Positions 21,689-30,949 of a stretch of 64,000 nt of DNA are shown here, piece after piece. The stretch comes from Kineobactrum sediminis (GTDB lineage: Bacteria > Pseudomonadota > Gammaproteobacteria > Pseudomonadales > Halieaceae). The stretch is from positions 372,001 to 436,000 of the forward strand of contig NZ_PKLZ01000001.1 in NCBI RefSeq assembly GCF_002868715.1, given 5' to 3'. Within the stretch, counting starts at the first letter, position 1. Every line of letters starts with the position of its first letter. The notes under the pieces are model-generated. The model was not told where the DNA came from, made no database searches, and saw only the letters and a list, made by a program, of their open reading frames with translations. The position numbers and the translations under genes are program-made.

Positions 21689-22675
21689 CTACCTGCGTGC
21701 AACAGTCTCAGAGGGCAATTCGCCGTACACCTGACGGTATAGAGCCGCGAAACGCCCAAGTTGGGTAAAACCGTATTCGGTGGCTATTTGTGTAACACTG
21801 GTATCACGGCAGGTCTGTAGTGCACTACGAACCGCCTGCAACCGCGTTTGCTGCACATAGCGCATTGGGGAAATATTCTGGAACTGCCTGAACCCTTCGT
21901 ACAGGCGACGCTCGCTGACGCCCGTGAGTTCCACCAGCGTCTCCATGGACAGGTTCTCCGAGATATGACCATGGATGTAATCCATCGCCAGCCTGACATG
22001 ACGCGGTCGCACCGTCTGCGTATCGTTCAACAGCGGAGCGGTATAATTGTGATTCAATGAGTAGAGAAGCGCCCTGATGATATTGTCCAGCTCGGTTTCC
22101 AGGATTTCGGTATTGCGGTAAAAACTGCATTCCTGGCTGTATTCGCAAATAAACGATAACAGGTGCCGCCACCAGGAGGCGTGTTGCGCGTTGCCGTTCT
22201 CCATGGCCGTGTCAAATACAAGAGCACCCTGCACGGGCATACCGAGACATGAGGCGGCGATTCTCTCCAGCCTGTCCTTGGTAATCTGCACCGTAAACTG
22301 TCGGCAGTCGTGACTCCAGACCATTTTGGTGAAAGCCGAGGGATTGATGACCGAGGCGCGGGAGGGGTCGGATTCTATGACCTGGCCGCCGCTCTCGATG
22401 TGCGCCCGTCCTTGCAGTGGCAGCTGGATGAGATAGAAGTCCTTCAGATAGCCCGGCTCTATACAGCTCTCAGTGCCGTACTGCATATAGTTAAAGCTGA
22501 TGCCTCGGAAGGGCATATGATACAAGAAGGCATCCACCTTCCCAGATCGCGAGGAAAGTCTATGGTCACAGTACACCTGGCTGACCCGGGACCGGGCCTC
22601 ATCCAGATCAGAGGTCTGAAATAGCCTGTATTCAGGTCTTCGGATCAACCGGGTCTGGTCTGCAATCTCTTCCAC
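21689..22675 (-). CDS. AraC-family transcriptional regulator of the TonB/FMO cluster
   Basis: 328 residues. The N-terminal about 220 form a cupin-like effector domain of the AraC-binding-2 kind (blocks DFYLIQLPLQGRA and ASVINPSAFTKM). The C-terminal two helix-turn-helix units read SMETLVELTGVSERRLYEGFRQFQNISPMRYVQQTRL and TSVTQIATEYGFTQLGRFAALYRQVYGELPSET. Family members activate catabolic operons on sensing an aromatic or hydrophobic compound. It is the last gene of the six-gene run, 101 bp after the SDR gene, and is the likely local regulator. Confidence 0.88.
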   Translation of the reverse strand: MEEIADQTRLIRRPEYRLFQTSDLDEARSRVSQVYCDHRLSSRSGKVDAFLYHMPFRGISFNYMQYGTESCIEPGYLKDFYLIQLPLQGRAHIESGGQVIESDPSRASVINPSAFTKMVWSHDCRQFTVQITKDRLERIAASCLGMPVQGALVFDTAMENGNAQHASWWRHLLSFICEYSQECSFYRNTEILETELDNIIRALLYSLNHNYTAPLLNDTQTVRPRHVRLAMDYIHGHISENLSMETLVELTGVSERRLYEGFRQFQNISPMRYVQQTRLQAVRSALQTCRDTSVTQIATEYGFTQLGRFAALYRQVYGELPSETVARR

Positions 22676-22776
22676 CGCCGTACCCTTTCCTCGCGCCGCC
22701 TGGTTGTCGTGATATCACAGATATCTGGTTACTTCAAATATAAAATATTTGCGCCGGAGGACGCTTGCTGCTCTCG

Positions 22777-23580
22777 CTACTGGTGACCGCTGTCCCCCTC
22801 CATCAACAACGGCATGAGGGGGTAGTGTTGCTCTGGTCCCATGGCCCCGTAGCCACCATCTACGGGTACATCTCCTCCAGTCATGTAGGAAGCTTCCTCT
22901 GATGCAACAAAAGAGACTACGGCGGCGACCTCCTCCGCGTTCGATACCCGGCCCATCAGGTTGTAGGGTGTGGACACTTTATCGGCGTGTGCCCGGTTGT
23001 CCCCGGTCAAACCTTCAAAGGGGTCCGACCAGCAATGCCCGATAGTCACTGAGTTTACCCGTACACCGCGAGCCGCGTATTCCACGGCCTGCGTCCTCGA
23101 AAGATGCCGCAGGGCCGCCTTGGATACGGGATAGGCCCAGCGACCAATGTGGGGAAATTGTCCGGAAATCGACCCGATATTCACAATGTTGCCGCGTGCG
23201 GCGGCGAGGTGCTCAAGCGCGGTCTCTCCCAGTATTGCAGCGGATATCACATTGGTGTTGAGCGTGGAAAGCCAGGTGTCCCGCGTGGTTTCCGCGCCAT
23301 CATCGCCGTAGACACAGGCATTGTTCACCAGGATATGCAGGGCGCCGAAGTGCTCCACGGCGCGTGCGACCAGGTGCCGCAGATCGTCATCCCGGGTAAT
23401 ATCCGTTTGCACATACAGGGCTCTTTCCCCAAGCTGTGTCGCCAGTGCTTCACCCTTGTCCCCACTGCGTGCCGCAATCACAACCCTTGCCCCCTCCGCG
23501 TGTAACTTGCTGGTTATCGCCTTGCCTATGGAGGCGGCACCGCCGGTAATAATCGCCACCTTATTGTCCAGTCTTCCCAT
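22777..23580 (-). CDS. Short-chain dehydrogenase/reductase
   Basis: 267 residues. Classical SDR pattern: cofactor motif TGGAASIGKA at about residues 12-21, NNACVYG near 86, catalytic Ser in NIGSISGQF near 138, and YPVSK (Tyr/Lys) near 152-156. AARSGD near 37 follows the second strand and suggests NADP preference (inference). A C-terminal MTGGDVPVDGGYGAMG is typical. It sits 40 bp after the AhpD-like gene. In the cluster it would oxidise or reduce an alcohol/ketone intermediate. Confidence 0.88.
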   Translation of the reverse strand: MGRLDNKVAIITGGAASIGKAITSKLHAEGARVVIAARSGDKGEALATQLGERALYVQTDITRDDDLRHLVARAVEHFGALHILVNNACVYGDDGAETTRDTWLSTLNTNVISAAILGETALEHLAAARGNIVNIGSISGQFPHIGRWAYPVSKAALRHLSRTQAVEYAARGVRVNSVTIGHCWSDPFEGLTGDNRAHADKVSTPYNLMGRVSNAEEVAAVVSFVASEEASYMTGGDVPVDGGYGAMGPEQHYPLMPLLMEGDSGHQ

Positions 23581-23620
23581 AATACTTCTCCCGATAAGTC
23601 TTCAGTCAAATGCCGGGCCG

Positions 23621-24190
23621 TCAATCCGACTGGCCAGCCTGCGGTCCAAAATTCTCGTAGTCGTAGTCGGTTTTGAGTGCCAGATTAAGGCGGTTGTAAG
23701 AAGCAAAATCGCTGACCAGGTGCACCAGTTGCAATACACCTTTGTCAGTCAGGCCGCTGGCTTTCAAGGCATCAATATCTGCCTGATCGATGGAACGCGG
23801 CTCGTCATTTACCTTCAGCGCGAAATCAAGCATGACCTTGATTTTCACTTCCCCGACCGCAGAGATGCCCTCGGCCGCCAGCTCCTGCACGTAGGCTTCC
23901 GATGCATTGAGCCCGTGGCCCAATATCGTGCAGAAGGCCCCCGTGCAATAGGCGCAGCCGTTGGCGCGGGAAACCAGAATGCCGATGTGCTGGATAGTCT
24001 CCGGTGATAACTCACCCGACTCCCACAGGACTTTGGTAGCGCCGAGCTTGGCCTTCATGAATTCGGGGAAATTCAACTCCAACAGGAAATGGTTGGGCAC
24101 TTTCCCTTCCATTTCCGTGACCCATTCGGATATCCCCAAGATTTCGGGATCAGAAATCGAACTCTGTTCATGCAGTTTCAAAAGCGCCAT
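23621..24190 (-). CDS. Carboxymuconolactone decarboxylase / AhpD-like protein
   Basis: 189 residues. The core holds ILVSRANGCAYCTGAFCTILG at about residues 70-90: a CxxC pair followed by a further Cys and then a His-free stretch. AhpD peroxidases have ExxxxCxxC-x3-H, so the proton-relay His appears replaced. Proteins of this fold act as alkylhydroperoxidases, decarboxylases or unknown enzymes. It is 9 bp after the CrtI-like gene and 40 bp before the SDR, firmly inside the cluster. Role unknown; peroxide or adduct handling is possible. Confidence 0.78.
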   Translation of the reverse strand: MALLKLHEQSSISDPEILGISEWVTEMEGKVPNHFLLELNFPEFMKAKLGATKVLWESGELSPETIQHIGILVSRANGCAYCTGAFCTILGHGLNASEAYVQELAAEGISAVGEVKIKVMLDFALKVNDEPRSIDQADIDALKASGLTDKGVLQLVHLVSDFASYNRLNLALKTDYDYENFGPQAGQSD

Positions 24191-24199
24191 ACAAACTCC

Positions 24200-25813
24200 T
24201 CAAGATAATAATCCACGGGCAACCATATAACCCGAATTCCCTGCCAGTCCCGGACCGGGATGGGTAGAAGCACCGATGTGGTACAGGTTCCGCACCGGTG
24301 TTTCGTGATTTTTCAATGCCCTCAATGGACGCCAGAGCAAAAACTGCTGCATACCACAGTGCCCTGAGTAGGGATCCCCGCCAACAAGATTGGCATTAAT
24401 GCTTTCGAGATCGTGTGGTGACAGCACAACCCTGCCGCGTATATTGCCCTCAAGCCCGGGGATATGCTCGCTGATACGTGCCACGACCCTGTCTGCATAA
24501 CGCTCCGCGATCTCCCGCGTCCACTGGCCGTCCTCCGGCGTCTCAATCTGCCCGGCTGCATCTCCGCGTATAATCGAAGGTAGCTCCTGCAGCTGAATCC
24601 AGAGAATGGCCTTACCTTCAGGAGCCCGGGAAGGATCCAGGACCGTGGGCTGCCCCACAACGATCGTCGGCTCTGCCGGCAGCAGGCCGCACTCGGCCTG
24701 GGTTACGGCCAGGGAAACCGCATCCAGCCCGCTGCACAAGTGCACCATGGCCACATCGTCGAGTTGAGGGTCGCGCCACTGCGGCATGCTGTCCAGCGCC
24801 AGATGAATCTGCATACAGGCGTTGCCGAAGCGGAAGTGCCCCGCCTGTTCTCGCACGGCTTCCGGCACCCATTCGGGCTCCAGCAAAGAAAAATACAACT
24901 GCTGTGGAGTGACGCTACCTATAACCGCCTTGCGGGCCTCTATTTTGACGGTCTGGGGCCCCTCAATACTCCCGAACTGCCTGTGCAGGCACTCCACACC
25001 CTGCGCTCGGCGGTTTTCGACCATAACTCGCCGAACGTCAGTGTTAGCATGCAGTTCACCACCGTACTCCTCAATCAGGCCGCGGAATGCCCGTACCAGG
25101 TTATCGCTGCCGCCCTTGACCACCGGCATACCTGCGGATTCGAGGCTAAAGGTGATTACCCGGCTCATGGCGCCGGAGAAATTGGCCTCGGGTCCCAGCC
25201 CCGTGTGCAATATCCATGGCGCCAGCAATGACCTGACCAAACCGGACCTGAAATAGCGTCCCAACCAGTCCCTGCTAGACGCCATCGCTTCGCCTGCATA
25301 CAGATTGAGCCCTGCCAGGCCGCGGGCACGCCACTCCCGCCACAGCAGTCGAAGCGTCGCGAAACTGAAGATTTCACTGCTTAGCAAGCTGAAAGTAAGT
25401 TCGGCGTCGCGCTCCATTTCCGCCATGGTTTGCGCATATCTGTCGCCGTCACCCTCACAAAGTGCATTGAGTACGGCGATGTTTTGTTCGCGGCAGGTGC
25501 TGAGAACCAGTGACTCCCCGGCGGGGGTCGCCACCGCGGTGGGTTTTTCGGTATTAAGATAAACAAGGCCATGACGCGCCAGATCTGCGCCCAGTGCCTG
25601 GTAGCTGGGGGAGGTCACAAATAGAGGATGCCAGCCCGACAGGACATCATGACGGAATCCTTCCTCGGTGATCTCCGCTGTCTTGATACATCCGCCCAGG
25701 TAGTCGTTGCGTTCGAGTACGCAAACCGAATGGCCGGCCTTCGCCAGGAGCGCAGCGCAGCAGAGGGAATTTATCCCGCTGCCGACGAGAACAAAATCAT
25801 ACGCCTTTTTCAT
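24200..25813 (-). CDS. CrtI/phytoene desaturase-like FAD oxidoreductase
   Basis: 537 residues from the ATG at 25813. The N-terminal FAD motif FVLVGSGINSLCCAALLAKAGHSVCVLERNDYLGG is at residues 7-41, and a C-terminal phytoene-dehydrogenase block ends GASTHPGPGLAGNSGYMVA near 525. The family desaturates or isomerises long conjugated or isoprenoid molecules; many members of this subgroup are uncharacterised. It overlaps the end of the flavin monooxygenase gene by 17 bases, so the two are translationally coupled. No crtB or other carotenoid genes are present, which argues against pigment synthesis. Confidence 0.82.
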   Translation of the reverse strand: MKKAYDFVLVGSGINSLCCAALLAKAGHSVCVLERNDYLGGCIKTAEITEEGFRHDVLSGWHPLFVTSPSYQALGADLARHGLVYLNTEKPTAVATPAGESLVLSTCREQNIAVLNALCEGDGDRYAQTMAEMERDAELTFSLLSSEIFSFATLRLLWREWRARGLAGLNLYAGEAMASSRDWLGRYFRSGLVRSLLAPWILHTGLGPEANFSGAMSRVITFSLESAGMPVVKGGSDNLVRAFRGLIEEYGGELHANTDVRRVMVENRRAQGVECLHRQFGSIEGPQTVKIEARKAVIGSVTPQQLYFSLLEPEWVPEAVREQAGHFRFGNACMQIHLALDSMPQWRDPQLDDVAMVHLCSGLDAVSLAVTQAECGLLPAEPTIVVGQPTVLDPSRAPEGKAILWIQLQELPSIIRGDAAGQIETPEDGQWTREIAERYADRVVARISEHIPGLEGNIRGRVVLSPHDLESINANLVGGDPYSGHCGMQQFLLWRPLRALKNHETPVRNLYHIGASTHPGPGLAGNSGYMVARGLLS

Positions 25814-27329
25814 AACCGAGCTCGACGGGTACGGCGGCTTGCCTCGCATACTTCTTCTGCAGCCCGGGCAGTATATGTGCATAGTCACTGGGATCCAGCG
25901 CGCGAAACCATTGCTTTACACGTGTCAGGACACCCAGGTTTATATCCATATCGTCGAGAAGCTCGTCGATATGGTGAATCGAGAAGGGAATGATATTGGT
26001 ACCCTTGGAGTGTTTGCCGTCGGTTCTCGCCTCCATCCAGGCAAGCTTGCGGTCGGCATAGTCATTCTGCGCTTCCAGCGAGGGCAGCTCGATGCCGCCG
26101 TTCAGGTAGTCCGCCAGCCACAGGGCGGCAATTTCGCAGTTCAACTGGCTGAAGAAAGAGGAGTTATAACCATTGAACGCCAATCGTGGAACACCGATGG
26201 GGAGCACAGAGCGGTAGAGCCTGAAGTTACCCTCACTGTCGGTGACTTTCTGCATGATGGCCTCATCCAGAAAGGGACAGACCTGGCGCCAGCCGGTGCC
26301 ACATATCACCAGGTCAGCAGGAATCGTCTCGCCACTATCGAGGATGGCCTTGCCCGGTTCCAGCCTGGTGATTTGCGCGTTTTTCCTTATCCCTATCTCT
26401 CCCGACTCTATCTTTTCATAGAAGCCGTCGGTGACCAGGCTGACCGTTGAGCGCGCAATACTTTCCAGGGGCTTGTTGGGATGCAGGCCGAGCCGCCGAA
26501 GATGCAATTGCCGCTCAATAACCCACTCCATGGAACCGAGCATGCCACGGCGCAGCGGGTTGCCGATGCCGTGCAGGAACCGCTCGAAGCCACGCAGGCG
26601 AATATACCGAAAGAGCGCTTCGCTCAGCCGGGTCAGAAAGAGGTGCTTGAAATTGAGCACATTCGCCAGGTGCTTTGGCAGTTTCCAGATCAGGTTGCGT
26701 GCCACTACTGTTGTAGCCGCCGTCGAATCAGCGATTGCATTGGCGACGTCGCAGGAGGATTTACCATAGCCCACCACCAGAACATGTTTGTCCCTGGCCG
26801 CTTGTTTGTCATTGAACTGGCTGGTATGCAAAACCCGTCCACCCTCCGCCTCGAACTCCTCTGCTCCGGGGTAATCCGGAACCATGGGAACGGAGAATAT
26901 GCCGTTGGCAATGATCAGATAGTCGAAATACGTTGTTGTGAACTGCTCCCCACCCGCTGGGTTCGCTGTCCGCACGGTGATTGCCCAGCGCATGTCCCCC
27001 TCTTCAAAGCTCGCATCGGTAACTTCGGAATTCAGGTGAATGCGGTCAAGAAAACCAAAGAACACTGCATAAGAATGCATATAGGCTTGCACCTGCTCTC
27101 CACTGGGCCACTCGGGATAATCCGACGGCATCGGATAATCCGAGAGCGCATATGTCGAACGCGGATTCTGTGTGGTCAGGCCGGGGTAGCGCCGGGACGC
27201 CGACCAGACTCCCCCAACTTCAGCTTCCTTCTCGTAAATGGTTACCTCATATCCCATGGCGCCGAAGACCCTGGCGGCACTCAGCCCACCGAATCCCGCA
27301 CCTACGATACATATGGTTTTAATCGACAT
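25797..27329 (-). CDS. Flavin-containing monooxygenase (FMO / Baeyer-Villiger-like)
   Basis: 510 residues. It has two dinucleotide motifs: ICIVGAGFGGLSAARVFG at about residues 6-23 for FAD and VLVVGYGKSSCDVANA near residues 186-201 for NADPH. Between them lies RVLHTSQF, resembling the FMO fingerprint (FxGxxxHxxxY/F) but without a perfect match. A third motif, LVICGTGWRQVCPF, is near 350. These enzymes insert oxygen into heteroatoms or carbonyls. In this cluster a Baeyer-Villiger step on a ketone is a reasonable guess. It lies 122 bp downstream of the TonB receptor. Confidence 0.83.
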   Translation of the reverse strand: MSIKTICIVGAGFGGLSAARVFGAMGYEVTIYEKEAEVGGVWSASRRYPGLTTQNPRSTYALSDYPMPSDYPEWPSGEQVQAYMHSYAVFFGFLDRIHLNSEVTDASFEEGDMRWAITVRTANPAGGEQFTTTYFDYLIIANGIFSVPMVPDYPGAEEFEAEGGRVLHTSQFNDKQAARDKHVLVVGYGKSSCDVANAIADSTAATTVVARNLIWKLPKHLANVLNFKHLFLTRLSEALFRYIRLRGFERFLHGIGNPLRRGMLGSMEWVIERQLHLRRLGLHPNKPLESIARSTVSLVTDGFYEKIESGEIGIRKNAQITRLEPGKAILDSGETIPADLVICGTGWRQVCPFLDEAIMQKVTDSEGNFRLYRSVLPIGVPRLAFNGYNSSFFSQLNCEIAALWLADYLNGGIELPSLEAQNDYADRKLAWMEARTDGKHSKGTNIIPFSIHHIDELLDDMDINLGVLTRVKQWFRALDPSDYAHILPGLQKKYARQAAVPVELGYEKGV

Positions 27330-27451
27330 TTTTTTACATCTCCGCAGGTCGGTGGTTTGCCGTTACAACGACCGGGTTCAGGTATTCGCGCCGGGTCTGT
27401 TCGTGTACATCGGTTACGGCCCTCAACGCGCAAGACAAGCCTTGCTGCTAC

Positions 27452-29788
27452 TCAAAACTCGATCTTGTAGGTCAGGTACCATTGAGCTGGCCGGGCTACG
27501 ACAACCTCTTGCGACTGAAAGGCATCGCCGGCAACCCCGGTGACAAAGTAATCCTCGTCGGTCAGGTTTTTTACACCGAATGTGACACGGTGTTTGTCGA
27601 CGGGGCTCACCCAGCTGATACTGGCATCGAGTACCGAGTAACCATCCTGTGCGATGACGGGAGAGTTGAAGGTGTCGTTATAGGTCCGGGACTGATAGGA
27701 GACATTGCCGCGGGCGATAATGGCCGCCCCGCTATCAAGGCCGAATTCCCGGGAGGCGCCCATATTCATGGTCCATTCAGGAACCCGCTCAAACGCATTG
27801 TCCCTGGAGAACAAAGCGGTGGCTTCATCGAGTTCATCGTATGAGGCATCGATGTAGCCCACTCCCACGTCGAACAACCATCCCCTGCCGGGTATCAGCT
27901 TGGCCTCCAGCTCAAAGCCGTCAATACTGGCACTGCCCGCATTTTCAGTGACCGGCGCGACACTGGTGAAGACCTGGACCTGCAGGTCTTTATAATCTGT
28001 ATGAAAAAGTGCGCCATTCACGGTAAAGCGATTGTCGGCGGAAGCATATTTGATACCCAGTTCGTAGACCTCGACAAACTCGGGGAAAAACGTGGGAATA
28101 AGATCGCTATCCGGCGTCCCGGCGGGAGCGGTAAACCCCGCCACTATGGGAGGAAACACCCGCTGGGTGAACCCACCTGATTTGAAACCTTTCGAGTAAC
28201 TCCCGTAAATCATCAGGTCGTCGCTCGCCTGATAGGCGAGGCTCACCATGGGTGTGGTCTCGGTGATTTCGATCTCCTTCTCCACGAAGGGAAGCACGCG
28301 CGTACCCGCCTGCATGAACGGCGCATCGAGCAGGGGATGCCCGCTGCCGGCAAATGGATTGCTGATGATTTGCTGGTCAGGTAGGAAACTCTTTTCCTCC
28401 TCTGTATAACGCAGGCCGAGCGTAGCACTCCATTTTACGGCAAAGTCATAGGTGAGCTGGCCATAAGCGGCCCGGGCTTCATTGTCGAAGGCACCACCAC
28501 TGCGGAAGCTTGAAATCGAGAAATCGAGCAGATTGATGTTGTCGCCTTCCTCCTTGAAATAGTAGCCGCCAAGAATCCAGTTCAGCGCTTGCGTTTCACC
28601 CAACAGCTGAAACTCCTGGCTGAACTGTTCCTGCTGCAGATCATCGAAGAACTGGGATATCACTAGTGGTGAGTGATCCCCGTCACGGGAGAACTGGCTG
28701 TCCAGGTCGCGAAATGCCGTGATCGAACGCAACTCCAGGCTTTCACTGAGGCCCCAGCTTATATTGGCACTCGCGCCCCACAGATCCAGTTCCGAAAACG
28801 CGGGAGCGGTGCCTGCGTTGTAGTCATCACCCTGAATATACCGGTTATCGTAGCAACCCGGCACGGCCAGGTTCAGCGGCATATCGGGTGTTGCGCAAGG
28901 AACCGGCGGACCACCAGCCGCGAGGTTGGCGCCGACATTGTGAATGACTGCCATGGGAGGCGTGTCCGGGTCAATCGGACTGCCATGGTTAATGCCGACC
29001 AGGGTAAATGCGGGACCGTTCTCGCGATCCCGGGTTGCGTCCACTGCAAGGTCTACTGTGAGATTTGCGGAGGGCAGCCAACGCAGGGCGAATCGTCCTG
29101 TCAGGGTATCGTCGTCGCCCAGATCCACACCGTCTTCCCGCGTCACATAGCCGTCACGGCTGAAGCTGGCCACGCTCAACATGGAATACAGTGTGTCACT
29201 GAGCGGAATATCAATACTCGCCGAGAGATCGGCGCGATTATCGTCGCCCACGGTCACGGACGCGCTGCCGCGAAATTCGGGTCCCGGCTTGCGGGTGGTC
29301 AGGCTGATTGCGCCACCGATCGTGTTGCGCCCAAATAGCGTGCCCTGCGGGCCGCGAAGCACCTCCACCTGCTCGACATCGACGAGGTCCAGAATCGCAC
29401 CCACGGACCGGGCGATATAAACCCCATCCACATAAATGCCCACTCCCGGCTCTGTAGTGGGCAGAAATTCCTTCTGGCCCACACCCCGAATATAAACGGC
29501 CGCGGAATTACTGGAGCCGCTGAAGCTCGGGTTGTTCTGGAATGTCAGGTTGGGTGTATAGCTGGCAATCTCCCCGATATTGGTAACACCACGATATTCG
29601 AGTGTGTCTCCGGAAAACGCCGAGATGGCGATTGGCGCATCCTGCAGTCCTTCTTCACGTTTACGTGCGGTAACTACCACTTCTTCCAGCAACGCCGATG
29701 TTCGGTCTTGTTGCCCATAGGCAGGTAAGGCACTCGGAAATATTAATAACGGCAGTGCCGCGAACGCTACTGATTTACAGTGGACCAT
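27452..29788 (-). CDS. TonB-dependent outer-membrane receptor
   Basis: 778 residues from the ATG at 29788, with GGGGG five bases upstream; a longer reading would begin in the promoter. A signal peptide (cleavage after PAYG-Q near residue 24) is followed by EEVVVTARKREE, the plug start typical of TonB receptors that import organic substrates, then GVYIARSVGAILDLVDVEQVEVLRGPQGTLFGRNTIGGAIS. A 22-strand barrel fills the rest, ending in a terminal Phe as needed for barrel assembly. This subtype abounds in marine Cellvibrionales and sphingomonads and often serves degraders of terpenoids, steroids or lignin-like compounds. Confidence 0.9.
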   Translation of the reverse strand: MVHCKSVAFAALPLLIFPSALPAYGQQDRTSALLEEVVVTARKREEGLQDAPIAISAFSGDTLEYRGVTNIGEIASYTPNLTFQNNPSFSGSSNSAAVYIRGVGQKEFLPTTEPGVGIYVDGVYIARSVGAILDLVDVEQVEVLRGPQGTLFGRNTIGGAISLTTRKPGPEFRGSASVTVGDDNRADLSASIDIPLSDTLYSMLSVASFSRDGYVTREDGVDLGDDDTLTGRFALRWLPSANLTVDLAVDATRDRENGPAFTLVGINHGSPIDPDTPPMAVIHNVGANLAAGGPPVPCATPDMPLNLAVPGCYDNRYIQGDDYNAGTAPAFSELDLWGASANISWGLSESLELRSITAFRDLDSQFSRDGDHSPLVISQFFDDLQQEQFSQEFQLLGETQALNWILGGYYFKEEGDNINLLDFSISSFRSGGAFDNEARAAYGQLTYDFAVKWSATLGLRYTEEEKSFLPDQQIISNPFAGSGHPLLDAPFMQAGTRVLPFVEKEIEITETTPMVSLAYQASDDLMIYGSYSKGFKSGGFTQRVFPPIVAGFTAPAGTPDSDLIPTFFPEFVEVYELGIKYASADNRFTVNGALFHTDYKDLQVQVFTSVAPVTENAGSASIDGFELEAKLIPGRGWLFDVGVGYIDASYDELDEATALFSRDNAFERVPEWTMNMGASREFGLDSGAAIIARGNVSYQSRTYNDTFNSPVIAQDGYSVLDASISWVSPVDKHRVTFGVKNLTDEDYFVTGVAGDAFQSQEVVVARPAQWYLTYKIEF

Positions 29789-29812
29789 GTTTGCCCCCGG
29801 TTGACTTAGGTT

Positions 29813-29842
29813 TTTATGGTTATGATTTTTGTCTTGGGTCAA
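29813..29842 (-). promoter_or_regulatory. Candidate promoter for the TonB-receptor operon
   Basis: Read on the minus strand, TTGACC (29842-29837) is followed after 18 bp by CATAAA (29818-29813). Both are fair matches to the sigma70 consensus. Transcription would start about 18 bases before the receptor ATG. Confidence 0.35.
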
Positions 29843-30173
29843 TTATTGGCAGGATTAATGCGGCGCTACTATTCAGTTACTGCAGGCAATGTGCAGTCAC
29901 TGCGGATTTTTGGGCGCAGGGAGGGGCAATCCCTCTACTTACCTGTGTCGAGAAACATACTCGTTTGTGCAGCACACCCTTGGGTTGCCGGTTTCTTCAG
30001 CGTCTGTCCACTGGTTGCGGCCTGGCAGTGGTGTCGGGTGTAAAAAAATCTGGCAGCGGCTAGCAGTGATCGCTGCGATCCTTTATTGTCGGTCCTGGCC
30101 TGAGCAGGATGCGGCGGTCCCATTTCATCCAATTCAAGCAGCGGGATTAGCCCCGTAGAGAACAGTTTGTGAT
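29843..30173. other. Non-coding gap between divergent TonB-receptor and acyltransferase genes
   Basis: No convincing gene is seen. The start is moderately AT-rich. Short open frames here lack ribosome sites and are not conserved-looking. It must contain the promoter for the plus-strand acyltransferase, but no clear -35/-10 pair was found. Binding sites for the cluster's AraC regulator would be expected near 29843-29950. Confidence 0.4.
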
Positions 30174-30812
30174 ATGACTTATCCTCGCACCCTTCAGTTT
30201 TCAAGTTGGTTTAGCACTGTTGTTATCACCGAACCCCAGGATCTGCAGGCGATATACCGCCTCCGTTATCGGGTTTACTGTGAGGAACGCGGGTTCCTCA
30301 CAGCCGAAAACTACCCGGATAACGCCGAGTGCGACGCCTATGATGCCCATTCGGTTCATTTCGCCGCATTCGACCAGGACGGCAAAGTGGCAGCGGCGAT
30401 CCGCCTGGTATGTCCGGGGCAAGAGGGCGGGCTGCCCTACCAACAACACTGCCCACTATTCGACGAAGTGGCCCTGCCTCCCGCAACTGCGGCGGGCGAA
30501 GTGTCCCGCCTCGTGCTCAATCAGGGCTACCGAACCCCACCCGGGGGAGGTGGCACCGGCACCGTGGTGATGGCGGTCTACCGTGCGATGTACCGCTATA
30601 GCCGGGAGCACGGCATTCGTTACTGGTATGCTGCCATGGAGCGTCCCCTGCTGCGCATGCTTGCCCGGATTGGAGTCACATTCGAGCGCATTGGCCCCGA
30701 GGTTGACTACTGCGGGCCAGTCGCCCCCTATCTGCTGGATCTGGAGGCGCTGGACTACCGGCTGGCGCGGTGCAATCCTGGCTTCCTGCAGTGGTTGTCC
30801 TCGACCCCATAG
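30174..30812 (+). CDS. PEP-CTERM/exosortase-associated acyltransferase-like protein
   Basis: 212 residues. The N-terminal part IYRLRYRVYCEERGFLTAENYPD at about residues 24-46 is the hallmark of the autoinducer-synthase/GNAT-like family annotated as PEP-CTERM/exosortase system-associated acyltransferase, related to LuxI and N-acyl amino acid synthases. Later blocks, AAAIRLVCP near 78, GEVSRLVLNQGYR near 109 and YWYAAMERPLLRMLARIGVTFERIGPEVDYCG near 150-180, fit the same family. It probably transfers an acyl chain from ACP or CoA to an amine. No exosortase (EpsH) or PEP-CTERM protein lies within the window. Confidence 0.75.
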   Translation: MTYPRTLQFSSWFSTVVITEPQDLQAIYRLRYRVYCEERGFLTAENYPDNAECDAYDAHSVHFAAFDQDGKVAAAIRLVCPGQEGGLPYQQHCPLFDEVALPPATAAGEVSRLVLNQGYRTPPGGGGTGTVVMAVYRAMYRYSREHGIRYWYAAMERPLLRMLARIGVTFERIGPEVDYCGPVAPYLLDLEALDYRLARCNPGFLQWLSSTP

Positions 30813-30949
30813 ATTGTGGACGATCTGCCCGGTCACTGCTTTCCTGATCCGCTCAAAGCGCGCAATTACAGTGCTACCCGAGCTGCTCCTCACGCGGCGT
30901 GATCAGCCAGTTGCCCTGCTGCCGTCCTTGCAACTCTAAGTTTGCCGGA

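Noticed and set aside
30890-30902. Palindrome TCACGC-G-GCGTGA between the acyltransferase and dinG genes
   Set aside because: Short, lies between convergent 3' ends, with no T tract and no promoter for it to regulate.
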